Assembly (NCBI RefSeq): GCF_000016665.1
Contig: NC_009523.1
Location: 5,207,501-5,271,500 of the forward strand
From: Roseiflexus sp. RS-1
GTDB lineage: Bacteria > Chloroflexota > Chloroflexia > Chloroflexales > Roseiflexaceae
DNA length: 64,000 nt
Direction: 5' to 3'
The notes under the pieces were generated by a model. It was not told where the DNA came from. It saw only the letters and a program-made list of their open reading frames with translations, and did no database searches. Each line of letters opens with the position of its first letter. Positions within the stretch are counted from its first letter, which is position 1. Below are positions 9,711 to 18,517 of this stretch, in pieces. The translations under genes were made by a program, and so were the position numbers.

Positions 9711-10934
9711 ATGGCAATTCGTGTCCCGATGGCTTCCCCCGATATCAGCGATGCAGAAGTGCAGGCTGTCGTTGAGACGCTGCGCACCCCAACGTTGAGC
9801 ATCGGTCCGCGCCTCGAGGCGTTTGAACGCGCTGCCGCTGCTGTCGCTGGCGTTGAGTGGGGCATTGGCGTCAATTCCGGCACGAGCGGGCTGCACCTGT
9901 GCATCATCGCTGCGGGGGTTGGTGATGGCGATATGGTCATTACCACGCCGTTCTCGTTCATCGCCTCGGCGAACTGCATTCTGTATGAGCGCGGTGTGCC
10001 GGTGTTCGTGGACGTTGACCCGGCGACGGGGAATATCGACCCGCACCTGGTTTCATCTGCTGTTGCCGATCTGACACGCGGCGGTGTGAGCGCTGATCGC
10101 TGGTTGCCGCCCGCCCTGCGCGGCATCCGCCGACCCGCCGGACGGTTGCGCGCGTTGCTGCCGGTGCATGCCTTTGGTCAACCCGCCGATATGGATCCAT
10201 TGCTCGACACTGCCCGCAATGCCGATCTGGTGGTGATTGAAGATGCCTGTGAGGCGATTGGCGCGGCATACAAAGAGCGACCCGCCGGATCACTCGGCGA
10301 TGCAGCCGTCTTTGCCTTTTATCCGAACAAGCAGGTCACCACCGGCGAGGGAGGCATGGTCGTGACCAACCGCGAACCATGGGCGCATCTGTTGCGCAGT
10401 CTGCGCAATCAGGGGCGTGATGTCTTCGATGGCTGGCTCAACCATACGCGCCTGGGGTACAACTATCGCCTGGATGAACTGAGCGCCGCCCTTGGTCTGG
10501 TGCAGGTGAGTCGCCTGGAACAATTACTGGCGAAACGTGCGCGCGTCGCCGCCTGGTACAACGAACGACTGGCGAGCCTGGAGTTGATCGAGACGCCACG
10601 TAATGTGCCGACGACCACCCATATGTCGTGGTTTGTCTACGTGGTGCGCATTGTGCCGCCTGCCCGGCGCGATACAGTGGTGCACCTGCTTGCAGAGCGC
10701 GGCATTCCCAGCCGCCCGTATTTCACTCCCATTCACCTGCAACCGTTCTACCGCGAGCGGTTTGGCTATCGCGGCGGTGAGTTTCCGGTCACCGAGCATC
10801 TGGGTGCAGTGTCGCTCGCGCTGCCATTCTCGGGAGTGATGACCGAAACACAGGTCGATGAGGTGTGTGAGACGCTGCGCGATGCTGTCGAGCGCAGCAT
10901 CGCACTGCCAGCGACCAGAGGAGTGTCACGATGA
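9711..10934 (+). CDS. DegT/DnrJ/EryC1-family sugar aminotransferase
   Basis: PLP-dependent aminotransferase of nucleotide-sugar biosynthesis, 407 residues. The start at 9711 has AAAAGGAGGAGC upstream. The family's features are visible: NSGTSGLHLC (cofactor phosphate region), PFSFIASANC, EDACEAIGA (Asp binding the pyridine nitrogen) and FYPNKQVTTGEGGMV with the Schiff-base lysine. The next gene encodes a membrane 4,6-dehydratase, so the pair probably makes a 4-amino-4,6-dideoxy sugar. It overlaps that gene by 4 bp and opens a five-gene run ending with a sortase. Confidence 0.92.
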   Translation: MAIRVPMASPDISDAEVQAVVETLRTPTLSIGPRLEAFERAAAAVAGVEWGIGVNSGTSGLHLCIIAAGVGDGDMVITTPFSFIASANCILYERGVPVFVDVDPATGNIDPHLVSSAVADLTRGGVSADRWLPPALRGIRRPAGRLRALLPVHAFGQPADMDPLLDTARNADLVVIEDACEAIGAAYKERPAGSLGDAAVFAFYPNKQVTTGEGGMVVTNREPWAHLLRSLRNQGRDVFDGWLNHTRLGYNYRLDELSAALGLVQVSRLEQLLAKRARVAAWYNERLASLELIETPRNVPTTTHMSWFVYVVRIVPPARRDTVVHLLAERGIPSRPYFTPIHLQPFYRERFGYRGGEFPVTEHLGAVSLALPFSGVMTETQVDEVCETLRDAVERSIALPATRGVSR

Positions 10935-12877
10935 TGCAGCGACTTCAAAACCGGCATTTTCTCCTTTTCGATATCCTGCTCGTGCCGCTTGCGATCTACC
11001 TGAGTTTCGTCCTGCGGCTGGAAATGTTCAATCTCGGCAGTTACTGGCTGGTATGCATGCAGTTCTGCCTGACGGCGGTCGTGACCACCCCCCTGGTGTT
11101 TCGCGCGCTGGGGATCTACCGTCGCTACTGGCGCTACGCTTCGTTTGAAGAACTGCTGCTGCTCTGTAGTGCAACGTCGATTGCGCTGGCGCTTGCCACG
11201 CTTGTGTTTACTCTGATCGATGCGCTCTTGCCGGTGGTCGCAACGATGCCGCGCTCCATTCCTTTTATCGTTCCGCCCATCGCAGCCACGCTTATCAGTG
11301 TGCCACGGTTGCTGGTGCGCATCGGTGCAGCGCGCGAGCGTCGGCGTCGTGCAACTGACCGACCGGCGCCGGTGTTGATCATGGGCGCTGGCGATGCTGC
11401 GTCGATTATTGTGCGTGAGATTCAACGCAATCCAAAACTCGGCATGGAGGTTGTCGGGCTGCTGGACGACGATCCGGCGAAGCGTGGGCTGCGGTTGCAC
11501 GGCGTCGAAGTGATGGGTGACCGCCACGCTATTCCGACACTGGTAGCCCGCCACAAGGTGCGTCAGGTAATCATTGCGATGCCAGGCGCGCCTGGTAAGG
11601 CAGTACGCGAGATTATGCATATTTGCGAGTCTGTTGGTGTGACAGTGCGCATCATGCCCGGGGTTCACGAACTGATCGACGGAACGATCAGCGTCAGCAA
11701 ACTGCGCAACATCCAGATTGAGGACCTGCTGCGCCGTGCGCCGGTGCAAACCGATACCGCGGCAGTGCGCGCGCTGATCGCCAACCGACGGGTCCTGGTA
11801 ACCGGCGGCGGCGGTTCCATCGGCAGCGAACTGTGCCGCCAGTTGATCCGCTGCGGTCCATCGCACCTGATTGTGCTTGGTCACGGCGAAAACAGTGTGT
11901 TCGAGATCTGCAACGAACTTCAGCGTCTGGCAGAAGCGCACGCCGGTCAATCGCCGCACATTGTGCCGGTGATCGCCGATATTCGTGATCTGGAACGCCT
12001 GCGCGCGGTGTTCGAAATGCATGCGCCGGAACTCGTTTTTCACGCAGCCGCACACAAACATGTTCCACTGATGGAGGAACATCCGGTCGAAGCCATCAGC
12101 AACAATGTCATCGGCACGCGCAACCTGCTCGACGTATCGCTCGAAACCGGCGTCGAACGGTTTGTGATGATCTCATCGGATAAGGCGGTCAATCCGACGA
12201 GCGTGATGGGCGCAACCAAGCGCATTGCCGAGATGCTGGTGCTCAACGCTGCGCGGATCAGCGGACGACCCTACGTGGCGGTGCGTTTTGGGAATGTGCT
12301 GGGCAGTCGTGGCAGTGTCGTGCTGACCTTCAAACGGCAGATTGCCGCCGGTGGACCGGTAACGGTCACGCATCCGGAGATGCGTCGCTACTTCATGACC
12401 ATTCCAGAAGCGGTGCAACTGGTGCTCCAGGCGTCGGTACTGGGGCGCGCCGGCGAGATTTTTATGCTGGACATGGGGGAACCGGTGAAGGTGGTCGATC
12501 TGGCGCGCGACATGATCCGTCTGTCGGGATTGGAGGTCGGGCGTGATATTGATATCTGCTTCACCGGCATACGTCCGGGTGAGAAATTATTTGAAGAATT
12601 GTTCGCCCACGGTGAAGAATATCAGCCAACAGCGCACAGCAAAATCTTCATCGCCGCTGGCGCCAGCAACAATATTCCGCCCGACTTGCGCACGGATGTA
12701 GCGCTGCTCGAACAGGTTGCGCGCGCGAACGACGATGCCGCCGCACGACGCATGCTGCGCCACATCGTCCCGGAGTACTGCCCGCCGTTGCCTGCCCCGC
12801 CGATACCTGTCGCTGAAAATACGCCCTATCCTGTGCTGGTGCGTCCATTGCAACCGCTGATCGGGGGTGGACGATGA
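10931..12877 (+). CDS. membrane nucleotide-sugar 4,6-dehydratase (CapD/PglF/WbpM type)
   Basis: 648 residues. About four membrane helices (1-140) are followed by a Rossmann-like CoA-binding-type fold (about 150-270) and an extended SDR domain from about 285. The dinucleotide motif is TGGGGSIGSELC. The catalytic segment reads ISSDKAVNPTSVMGATKR, with Met where classical SDRs have Tyr, as is known for long dehydratases such as WbpM. It probably acts on UDP-GlcNAc or a relative at the inner face of the membrane and supplies the 4-keto sugar for the aminotransferase upstream. It overlaps both neighbours by 4 bp. Confidence 0.92.
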   Translation: MMQRLQNRHFLLFDILLVPLAIYLSFVLRLEMFNLGSYWLVCMQFCLTAVVTTPLVFRALGIYRRYWRYASFEELLLLCSATSIALALATLVFTLIDALLPVVATMPRSIPFIVPPIAATLISVPRLLVRIGAARERRRRATDRPAPVLIMGAGDAASIIVREIQRNPKLGMEVVGLLDDDPAKRGLRLHGVEVMGDRHAIPTLVARHKVRQVIIAMPGAPGKAVREIMHICESVGVTVRIMPGVHELIDGTISVSKLRNIQIEDLLRRAPVQTDTAAVRALIANRRVLVTGGGGSIGSELCRQLIRCGPSHLIVLGHGENSVFEICNELQRLAEAHAGQSPHIVPVIADIRDLERLRAVFEMHAPELVFHAAAHKHVPLMEEHPVEAISNNVIGTRNLLDVSLETGVERFVMISSDKAVNPTSVMGATKRIAEMLVLNAARISGRPYVAVRFGNVLGSRGSVVLTFKRQIAAGGPVTVTHPEMRRYFMTIPEAVQLVLQASVLGRAGEIFMLDMGEPVKVVDLARDMIRLSGLEVGRDIDICFTGIRPGEKLFEELFAHGEEYQPTAHSKIFIAAGASNNIPPDLRTDVALLEQVARANDDAAARRMLRHIVPEYCPPLPAPPIPVAENTPYPVLVRPLQPLIGGGR

Positions 12878-13854
12878 TGAGCGATATGATGGTCAATACA
12901 CCCGCGCCGGATAACGCCAGCGTCCATCTGATGCGCAGCGAATGTCTGCCCCAGGGTGCATCGCTGTCGATTGAATCGCTGCTGACGCTGGCTGCCGCGT
13001 CGCCGGCAGCAGCGGCGGAACTGGCGCAACAGTGTGTCAACGCGGTTGATGCCGTTCAACTGTCAGCCGATCCGGAGACTGCCATCGAACTTCTGATGCG
13101 GGTAACGGACGTGTGCGCCGGAACGCTGGGCGAAACCCATCCGGCGACGGGCGCGCTGCGCTGCCGGTTGGGTGATCTGTTGCTGGCGGAGCGACGCCTG
13201 GAACAGGCGCGGCAGCAGTACGAAATCGTTCTGGCAGCGCACCGTCCCAGTGTGTTTGGCGATAGCGACGCCATCGCCCGCGCTCTCAGCGGTCTGGGAG
13301 ATGTGCTGCGCACCGAACGCAAATACGTTACAGCGCTGATATGCCTGCAACGAGCGCTGCGGCGTCAATCCGAAGCGCACGGCGTCCACCCCGCAACCGC
13401 GCAGACGCACACCCGTCTCGGCGCGCTCTGGTTCGAGCAGCAACGCTACGCCACGGCGCGGTTTCACTTCCAGGAAGCGCTGGCAATCCGCGAAGCGACC
13501 CTGGGACCGCGCGATCCGGCAACTGCCCAGAGTCTGCATAACCTCGGCGTCACGCTGGCGGCGCTTGGTGATCTGCGGAGTGCGCGGGTATGCCTGGCGC
13601 AGGCGCTGGCGATCCGCGAGGATCGGTTGGGGCGCACCCATCTGGCGACGGCGCAAAGCCTGGAGGCGCTCAGTCGGGTGCTGGCGGATCTTGGTGACGA
13701 CGAGAGCGCACAGTACTGTCTCGAGCGCGCCGCCGCGCTCTATCGTGAACATTCAGGGGATCGCCGTCCGGTCAGCGCAACGGTTGCGGTGCAGGTGAAT
13801 CGTCGGCAGCGCGGCGGCGCGCGCTGGATGAATCTGTTGCGGAGGGAACCATGA
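12874..13854 (+). CDS. tetratricopeptide-repeat protein
   Basis: 326 residues with no signal peptide. An N-terminal stretch of about 70 residues is followed by four to five kinesin-light-chain-like TPR units of about 42 residues (about 90-300), each with HPATAQ or DPATAQ between helices and ending in ALAIRE. Such proteins act as docking platforms. It overlaps the dehydratase before it and the exported protein after it by 4 bp each, so it belongs to the glycan/sortase operon, but its partner is unknown. Confidence 0.85.
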   Translation: MMSDMMVNTPAPDNASVHLMRSECLPQGASLSIESLLTLAAASPAAAAELAQQCVNAVDAVQLSADPETAIELLMRVTDVCAGTLGETHPATGALRCRLGDLLLAERRLEQARQQYEIVLAAHRPSVFGDSDAIARALSGLGDVLRTERKYVTALICLQRALRRQSEAHGVHPATAQTHTRLGALWFEQQRYATARFHFQEALAIREATLGPRDPATAQSLHNLGVTLAALGDLRSARVCLAQALAIREDRLGRTHLATAQSLEALSRVLADLGDDESAQYCLERAAALYREHSGDRRPVSATVAVQVNRRQRGGARWMNLLRREP

Positions 13855-14399
13855 AACGCATCTCAGCGGTGCATGTCGGGCTGTTTCTGATACTCTGCCT
13901 GCTCTTCAGCAGCGCAATGGCGGAAGACCGCCCGACAACTGCGCCGCCGTCAACCGAACCGCTAACCGTACTGGCAGATGTCGAAGGGTTGGGTCATCGT
14001 ATAACCGGGGCTTATGTCATCCGCCGCGCAACCGATGGCAGCGGCAGGGTATTCTGGAGATTTCGCGGCATGCTCGACGGGGAGTTCGAAGAGGTCGATG
14101 GCGAAGCGTTCGAGCGCTGGTCGCTCGATGGCAGCGTGACGGTCGAGTTGACGCAGTTCAATTATCCTGATTTCACACTCGATCAACTGCCTGCGCGTCG
14201 CATAACTCTGATGCCGGGGTGGGATGGGTTGATCGTGATCGCCGGCGTGCCGCTGGCGGTCAAGGGTGAATTCAAAGCGCCGACAGCGGGCAGTTCGCCG
14301 GTGCTGGTGGTGACCAATGCCGGTCGCGGTGCACGCGTCATTACTGAATTGCCGAATACAGCGGGATCGCCCGATCGGGAAGGAGCACAGCAGCCATGA
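13851..14399 (+). CDS. exported hypothetical protein
   Basis: 182 residues with a clear signal peptide (hydrophobic 8-22, likely cleavage after SSAMA). The mature part is predicted mostly beta, with no family recognised. Near the C terminus is ELPNTAG, which resembles a sortase signal (LPxTG/LPxTA), and a sortase gene follows immediately with a 4-bp overlap. The hydrophobic segment and basic tail that normally follow such a signal are missing, so calling it a sortase substrate would be speculative. Confidence 0.75.
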   Translation: MKRISAVHVGLFLILCLLFSSAMAEDRPTTAPPSTEPLTVLADVEGLGHRITGAYVIRRATDGSGRVFWRFRGMLDGEFEEVDGEAFERWSLDGSVTVELTQFNYPDFTLDQLPARRITLMPGWDGLIVIAGVPLAVKGEFKAPTAGSSPVLVVTNAGRGARVITELPNTAGSPDREGAQQP

Positions 14400-15112
14400 A
14401 GAGTGGGAAAATTTCGACATTGTGGCATCACCCGTTCGTTATGGTTGGACTTGCAATCGCGCTGATTCTGCTTGGGATCGGTGCAGCGTACATGGTATGG
14501 TTGAATATGCTGCGCGATCAGGAACGGCTCAACCCTTCCACCGAACGCCTGCTGGAGGTCAGCGACGGTCAACGCATTCCTCTGGCGCAACCAGACCCCA
14601 CGCCGGTTCCAACTGCACAAGCCATTCCTGTTGCAGCAACCAACCCGGAGAGTACGCCAGCGCCATCCGCCACGCCGGAAGTGTTGCCGCCAGAGCGCCT
14701 GATCATTCCGCGTATTAATGTCGACTGGCCCATCACACCTGCGGATGTTGATCACCTGCCGAAGTTCCGCGGCGTTGGATGGATATTTGGCAGCGCTTTC
14801 CCCGGCATGCCCGGCAATATGGTGCTGACCGGGCATGCTGGCGGACCATACGCGACGCTGACGCGCCTCCACGAGGTGCAACCGGGCGATGACATTCTGG
14901 TGCAAACAGAGACAGCCACGCATCGCTACCGCGTCCAGACGATCTACGAAACAACCCCGGACGACGTTCTGGCGATGGCGCCCAGCGATAAGACGATTGC
15001 CACGCTCATCACCTGTAGCGGCGACTGGATTCCAGAACGCCAGACGAACGCGCGACGACTGATCGTTGTGGCGGCGTATGAGGGGATGGCACGCGAAGGC
15101 GCTGGGGGCTGA
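14396..15112 (+). CDS. sortase (class D/E-like transpeptidase)
   Basis: 238 residues. One N-terminal membrane helix (about 14-36) is followed by a Pro/Thr/Ala-rich linker (60-100) and the sortase barrel (100-230). The catalytic triad is visible: His147 in LTGHAG, Cys207 in LITCSG and Arg220 or 221 in NARRLIV. It would cleave and attach surface proteins or join pilin-like subunits outside the membrane. It ends the operon with the sugar and TPR genes. No convincing LPxTG substrate with a membrane anchor is encoded in this window. Confidence 0.9.
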   Translation: MKSGKISTLWHHPFVMVGLAIALILLGIGAAYMVWLNMLRDQERLNPSTERLLEVSDGQRIPLAQPDPTPVPTAQAIPVAATNPESTPAPSATPEVLPPERLIIPRINVDWPITPADVDHLPKFRGVGWIFGSAFPGMPGNMVLTGHAGGPYATLTRLHEVQPGDDILVQTETATHRYRVQTIYETTPDDVLAMAPSDKTIATLITCSGDWIPERQTNARRLIVVAAYEGMAREGAGG

Positions 15113-15254
15113 AACGTGCGAAGTGCGCCGGTTCCTTGCCTCTGCCTGATGGCGATGAGTTTCAAGAACTGAGACATTTCTCGGATACGTTGACTATCTT
15201 CGCGTCTGCCGTGTTGCGTGAGGCGCCCGCTTCCGGCGGCGTGTGCAGCCCCGT

Positions 15255-15392
15255 CCAACAGACCTTATGAGCACGGTGCTCCTTATCTCCGCGTCTCCGC
15301 GTGAGCCGGTTCAATGCATGCGGCCAACAGACCTTATGAGCATGGCGCTCCTTATCTCCGCGTCTCGGCGTGAGCCGGTTCGATGCATGCGG
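15255..15392. repeat. 69-bp tandem repeat, two copies
   Basis: Two adjacent 69-bp units (15255-15323 and 15324-15392), each running from CCAACAGACCTTATGAGCA to ATGCATGCGG and differing at about five positions. They fill most of the gene-free stretch 15113-15605 downstream of the sortase. GACCTTATGAGC and TCTCCGCGTC recur within them. No gene is seen there. Confidence 0.85.
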
Positions 15393-15605
15393 AGACGCGG
15401 AGCACACGGAGCGTAGACCGGAATGTATTTCGGTCACCGTGTGGGGTGCGTCATTCCCAGAAGTGTTGAACCTTGCCCGACAGGTTCAACCCTGGTGGGT
15501 CGGCAGCGCAGGAAACGCCTCAATCGCTCCCCAACCGACTACATCGTGATGTGGTCCGTTTTCGCCTGCCCGGAGATACACTGCGGGCAAACGAAAGGAG
15601 TTGCC

Positions 15606-16256
15606 ATGACCACCACAAACTCTCCGTCCCGCCGCCGTTTTCTCAAGGCTGCCGGACTGACGATTGCCGGCGCGACATTGACCTGCGCCGGTCTCGGTGT
15701 TGCCGCGACTCGTCCGCCTGCCGTCGAGTTGCCCGACAGAACGCTGGAAGGAGAACAAGCCGTGAACAACCGTATCCTCGTGACCTACGCCACCCGCGCC
15801 GGTTCAACCGCCGAGATCGCGACCGCCATCGCCGAGACCCTGGCAGCCCGTGGGTATTCTATCGATCTCAAACCGGTGAACGAGAAGCCCGACCTGAGCG
15901 GTTATGCCGCCGTGGTGCTCGGTAGTGCCATCCGTATGGGACGCTGGCTGCCCGAAGCGGTAGATTTTGTCAAAGCGCATCGGGACTCCCTCAACGCCGT
16001 GCCGGTTGCGCTGTTTACCGTCCATATGCTCAACACCGGCGATGATGAATCCAGTCGGACGGGACGCCTGGCATACCTGAACGACATTCGACCGCTGCTG
16101 CCCGGCGCGGGAGAGGTCTACTTCACAGGTGCGATGGATTTCAAGCGCCTGTCGTTCCTCGATCGCCTGATTGCGAAGATGGTCGGAGCGATCGAAGAAG
16201 ACCGGCGCGATTGGGGTGCGATCAAACAGTGGGCCCGCACCGTCGAGGTGGGATGA
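15606..16256 (+). CDS. Tat-exported flavodoxin-like protein (HemG/MioC-related)
   Basis: 216 residues. The N terminus carries a twin-arginine signal, SRRRFLKAAG, followed by a hydrophobic stretch. The remainder (from about 55) is a flavodoxin-like fold beginning VTYATRAGSTAEIA, with LGSAIRMGRW and FTVHMLNTGDD as in menaquinone-dependent protoporphyrinogen IX dehydrogenase (HemG). The start at 15606 follows AAAGGAG. A Tat signal on a flavodoxin is notable, because HemG proteins are normally cytoplasmic. The FMN would be loaded before export. The electron donor is unknown. Confidence 0.85.
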   Translation: MTTTNSPSRRRFLKAAGLTIAGATLTCAGLGVAATRPPAVELPDRTLEGEQAVNNRILVTYATRAGSTAEIATAIAETLAARGYSIDLKPVNEKPDLSGYAAVVLGSAIRMGRWLPEAVDFVKAHRDSLNAVPVALFTVHMLNTGDDESSRTGRLAYLNDIRPLLPGAGEVYFTGAMDFKRLSFLDRLIAKMVGAIEEDRRDWGAIKQWARTVEVG

Positions 16257-16322
16257 TGCACTCACCCGACCGGAGCGCCAGAGCATGGGCAATCTCATCT
16301 TGGGCTTCAGGACACCCACACT

Positions 16323-16351
16323 CCCCCTTCTCCCACAAGGGGAGAAGGGGG
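16323..16351. terminator. hairpin between convergent genes (CCCTTCTCCC family)
   Basis: A perfect 12-bp stem (16323-16334 with 16340-16351) over a 5-base loop, lying between the ends of the flavodoxin-like gene and mch. It belongs to the same hairpin family as 4500-4524, 4746-4772 and 28348-28372 and is followed by the shared GGTTGGGG tail. A terminator role is inferred from its position. Confidence 0.7.
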
Positions 16352-16387
16352 TTGGGGGGATGAGGGGACAATGCGCCTTCCCTCCGG

Positions 16388-17449
16388 CTACCCCATTCGC
16401 CGCGGCATCAGCACTGTGTAATCGAAGTCGAGCACCACCGACGGATCGTAGGCGCCGTCAGGATTCTGGTAGGGAAAATCGTGGCACGGGCGATCCTTGG
16501 CGGCGACGGTGCGCACCCGCAGCGCGCCAATATCGGTACGACCGGGAATTTCCATTTTCGCCAGAATTTCCGACCAGGCGTAGATCGTGTCGCCGGCGAA
16601 ACTCGGGTTGGTGTGACGACCACTGTTGATTGCAGCAATGCTCAGCGCATTTGCCAGTCCGTTGAACGAAAGCGCACGCGCCAGACTGATGATATGCCCG
16701 CCGTACACAATCCGCCGCCCGAACCGCCCTTCCTTCTCGACATGCTGGTTGAAATGCACCCGCGCCGTGTTCTGGTAGAGGCGCGTCGCCTGCATGTGCT
16801 CGGCTTCTTCGATAGTCACGCCATCAACGTGGTCGATCTTCTCGCCCACCTCATAATCGTCCCAAAGATAGGGACTTCCCGCATACGCCAGGTTGTATGC
16901 GCCCGGCTGCACCCGGTAGGGTGCAACCAGGTCCTCGACCGCGACCGATTCGGGGAGCGTTGGCACAACCGTCTCCGGCGCCGGCGCGTTCGGGTCTCGT
17001 TTGCGCACCATAACCCAGCGGGTGTACTCAAGCACCATCTCGTTGCGCTGATTGACCCCTACCGAATGCACATAGACCACGCCGGTCTTGCCGTCTTTGT
17101 TCTGCCGCAACCCGATGACGGTCGATGTTGTTGAAAGGGTGTCGCCGGGATAGACAATCGCCCCGAAACGTCCGCCCGCATAGCCAAGGTTGGCAATCGC
17201 ATTGAGTGAAATATCGGGCACCGTTTTGCCGAAGACGATATGGAACACGAGCAGACTGTCGAGCGGCGCGCGCTCCAGCCCCAGCGTTTGAGCAAAAGGA
17301 GTCGACGAGTTCAGCGCAAAGCGTGTGCCGTAGAGTGATGTGTACAGCGCCACATCACCCTCGGTGACGGTGCGCGGCGTGGCATGCACGATCTCCTGCC
17401 CCAAACGAAAATCCTCGAAGAAATTGCCGGGATTCGTCTTGACACTCAT
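16388..17449 (-). CDS. mch: mesaconyl-C1-CoA hydratase (beta-methylmalyl-CoA dehydratase)
   Basis: Interconverts beta-methylmalyl-CoA and mesaconyl-C1-CoA in the glyoxylate-assimilating part of the 3-HP bicycle. 353 residues forming two MaoC-like hot-dog halves: an N-terminal half with VALYTSLYG and SLLVFHIVFGKTVPDISLNAIANLGYA, and a C-terminal half with YQNTARVHFNQH and GRRIVYGGHIISLARALSF. The ATG at 17449 is preferred to one at 17464 because GGGAGG sits five bases before it. Its start lies about 15 bp after the mcl stop, so it ends the operon mct-mcl-mch. Identification rests on family features plus the conserved gene order. Confidence 0.93.
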   Translation of the reverse strand: MSVKTNPGNFFEDFRLGQEIVHATPRTVTEGDVALYTSLYGTRFALNSSTPFAQTLGLERAPLDSLLVFHIVFGKTVPDISLNAIANLGYAGGRFGAIVYPGDTLSTTSTVIGLRQNKDGKTGVVYVHSVGVNQRNEMVLEYTRWVMVRKRDPNAPAPETVVPTLPESVAVEDLVAPYRVQPGAYNLAYAGSPYLWDDYEVGEKIDHVDGVTIEEAEHMQATRLYQNTARVHFNQHVEKEGRFGRRIVYGGHIISLARALSFNGLANALSIAAINSGRHTNPSFAGDTIYAWSEILAKMEIPGRTDIGALRVRTVAAKDRPCHDFPYQNPDGAYDPSVVLDFDYTVLMPRRMG

Positions 17450-17464
17450 GCCTTCCTCCCGCAT

Positions 17465-18508
17465 TCAGAAGCCATACGCCTGCGCCAGGTCGGGGTCCTT
17501 CTTCGCAATCATGCGCGCCAGATCGACAATCACTTTCGCCTGCTTCCAGGTCGCGTCGTCCTGCATCTTCCCGTCGATCATAGCGACGCCGGAGCCGTCG
17601 GGCATGGCGTCGAGGATGCGTTTGGCGAACAATACCTCGTTGACATCGGGGCTGAAGACGCGCTTGGCAATCGGAATCTGGTTCGGCGCCAGCGACCACG
17701 CGCCGGTGCATCCCAGCAGGAACGCATTGCGGAACTGCGCTTCACACGCCGCTTCATCCTTCAGATCGCCGAACGGACCGTAGAAGGCGCGCAACCCGTG
17801 CGCCACGGCGACATCCACCATGCGCGCAATCGTGTAATGCCACAGGTCTTGCTGGTAGAACGGGCGATGCTCCTGACCTTCCTGCGGGTCGGCAAGCACG
17901 CCGTAGAACGGATGCCCGCCGCCGACGCGGGTGGTCTTCATCCCGCGCGACGCCGCCAGGTCCGCCGGTCCCAGGCTGAACCCGTGCATGCGCGGGCTGG
18001 CGCCGGCAATCGCCTCCAGATTCATCATACCCTGGGCAGTCTCCAGCAGGGCGTGGATCAGGATCGGCTTCTGAATCTGGTGTTTCGCCTCCAGCAGCGC
18101 CAGATACTGATCGACGAAGTGGATGTCCCATGGTCCTTCCACCTTCGGGATCATCATGACATCGAGTTTGTTGCCGACAGCCGCGACAATTTCGGCAATG
18201 TCGTCGAGCACCCAGGGGCTGTTGAGGGCGTTGACCCGCACCCACAGCGCGGTGTCGCCAAAATCGGTCGCGCGGGCGACCTCGATGAAACCGGCGCGCG
18301 CCGCTTCTTTGGCATCCATTGGAATGGCATCTTCCAGGTTGCCGCACAGAACATCGACCTGCTTTGCCACATCGGGAATGCGGGCACGAATTTTTTCGAC
18401 ATGCGGCGGAAAGAAATGGATCACCCGCTCAGGACGCACCGGCAGTTCGCGGATCGGTTGCGGTGCGCCAACCGCTAGCGGCTTGTAAAAGTGAATGGGG
18501 AGTTTCAT
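17465..18508 (-). CDS. mcl: malyl-CoA / beta-methylmalyl-CoA / citramalyl-CoA lyase
   Basis: CitE-like aldolase of 347 residues. In Chloroflexus the trifunctional enzyme cleaves malyl-CoA to acetyl-CoA and glyoxylate, condenses glyoxylate with propionyl-CoA to beta-methylmalyl-CoA, and cleaves citramalyl-CoA to acetyl-CoA and pyruvate. Key segments are [12 protein letters not shown] (acidic Mg-binding), [19 protein letters not shown] and [18 protein letters not shown] (second Mg-binding Glu). GGAGG precedes the ATG. It sits between mct (9 bp upstream) and mch (about 15 bp downstream). Confidence 0.96.
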   Translation of the reverse strand: MKLPIHFYKPLAVGAPQPIRELPVRPERVIHFFPPHVEKIRARIPDVAKQVDVLCGNLEDAIPMDAKEAARAGFIEVARATDFGDTALWVRVNALNSPWVLDDIAEIVAAVGNKLDVMMIPKVEGPWDIHFVDQYLALLEAKHQIQKPILIHALLETAQGMMNLEAIAGASPRMHGFSLGPADLAASRGMKTTRVGGGHPFYGVLADPQEGQEHRPFYQQDLWHYTIARMVDVAVAHGLRAFYGPFGDLKDEAACEAQFRNAFLLGCTGAWSLAPNQIPIAKRVFSPDVNEVLFAKRILDAMPDGSGVAMIDGKMQDDATWKQAKVIVDLARMIAKKDPDLAQAYGF

Positions 18509-18517
18509 TGGTCCTCC

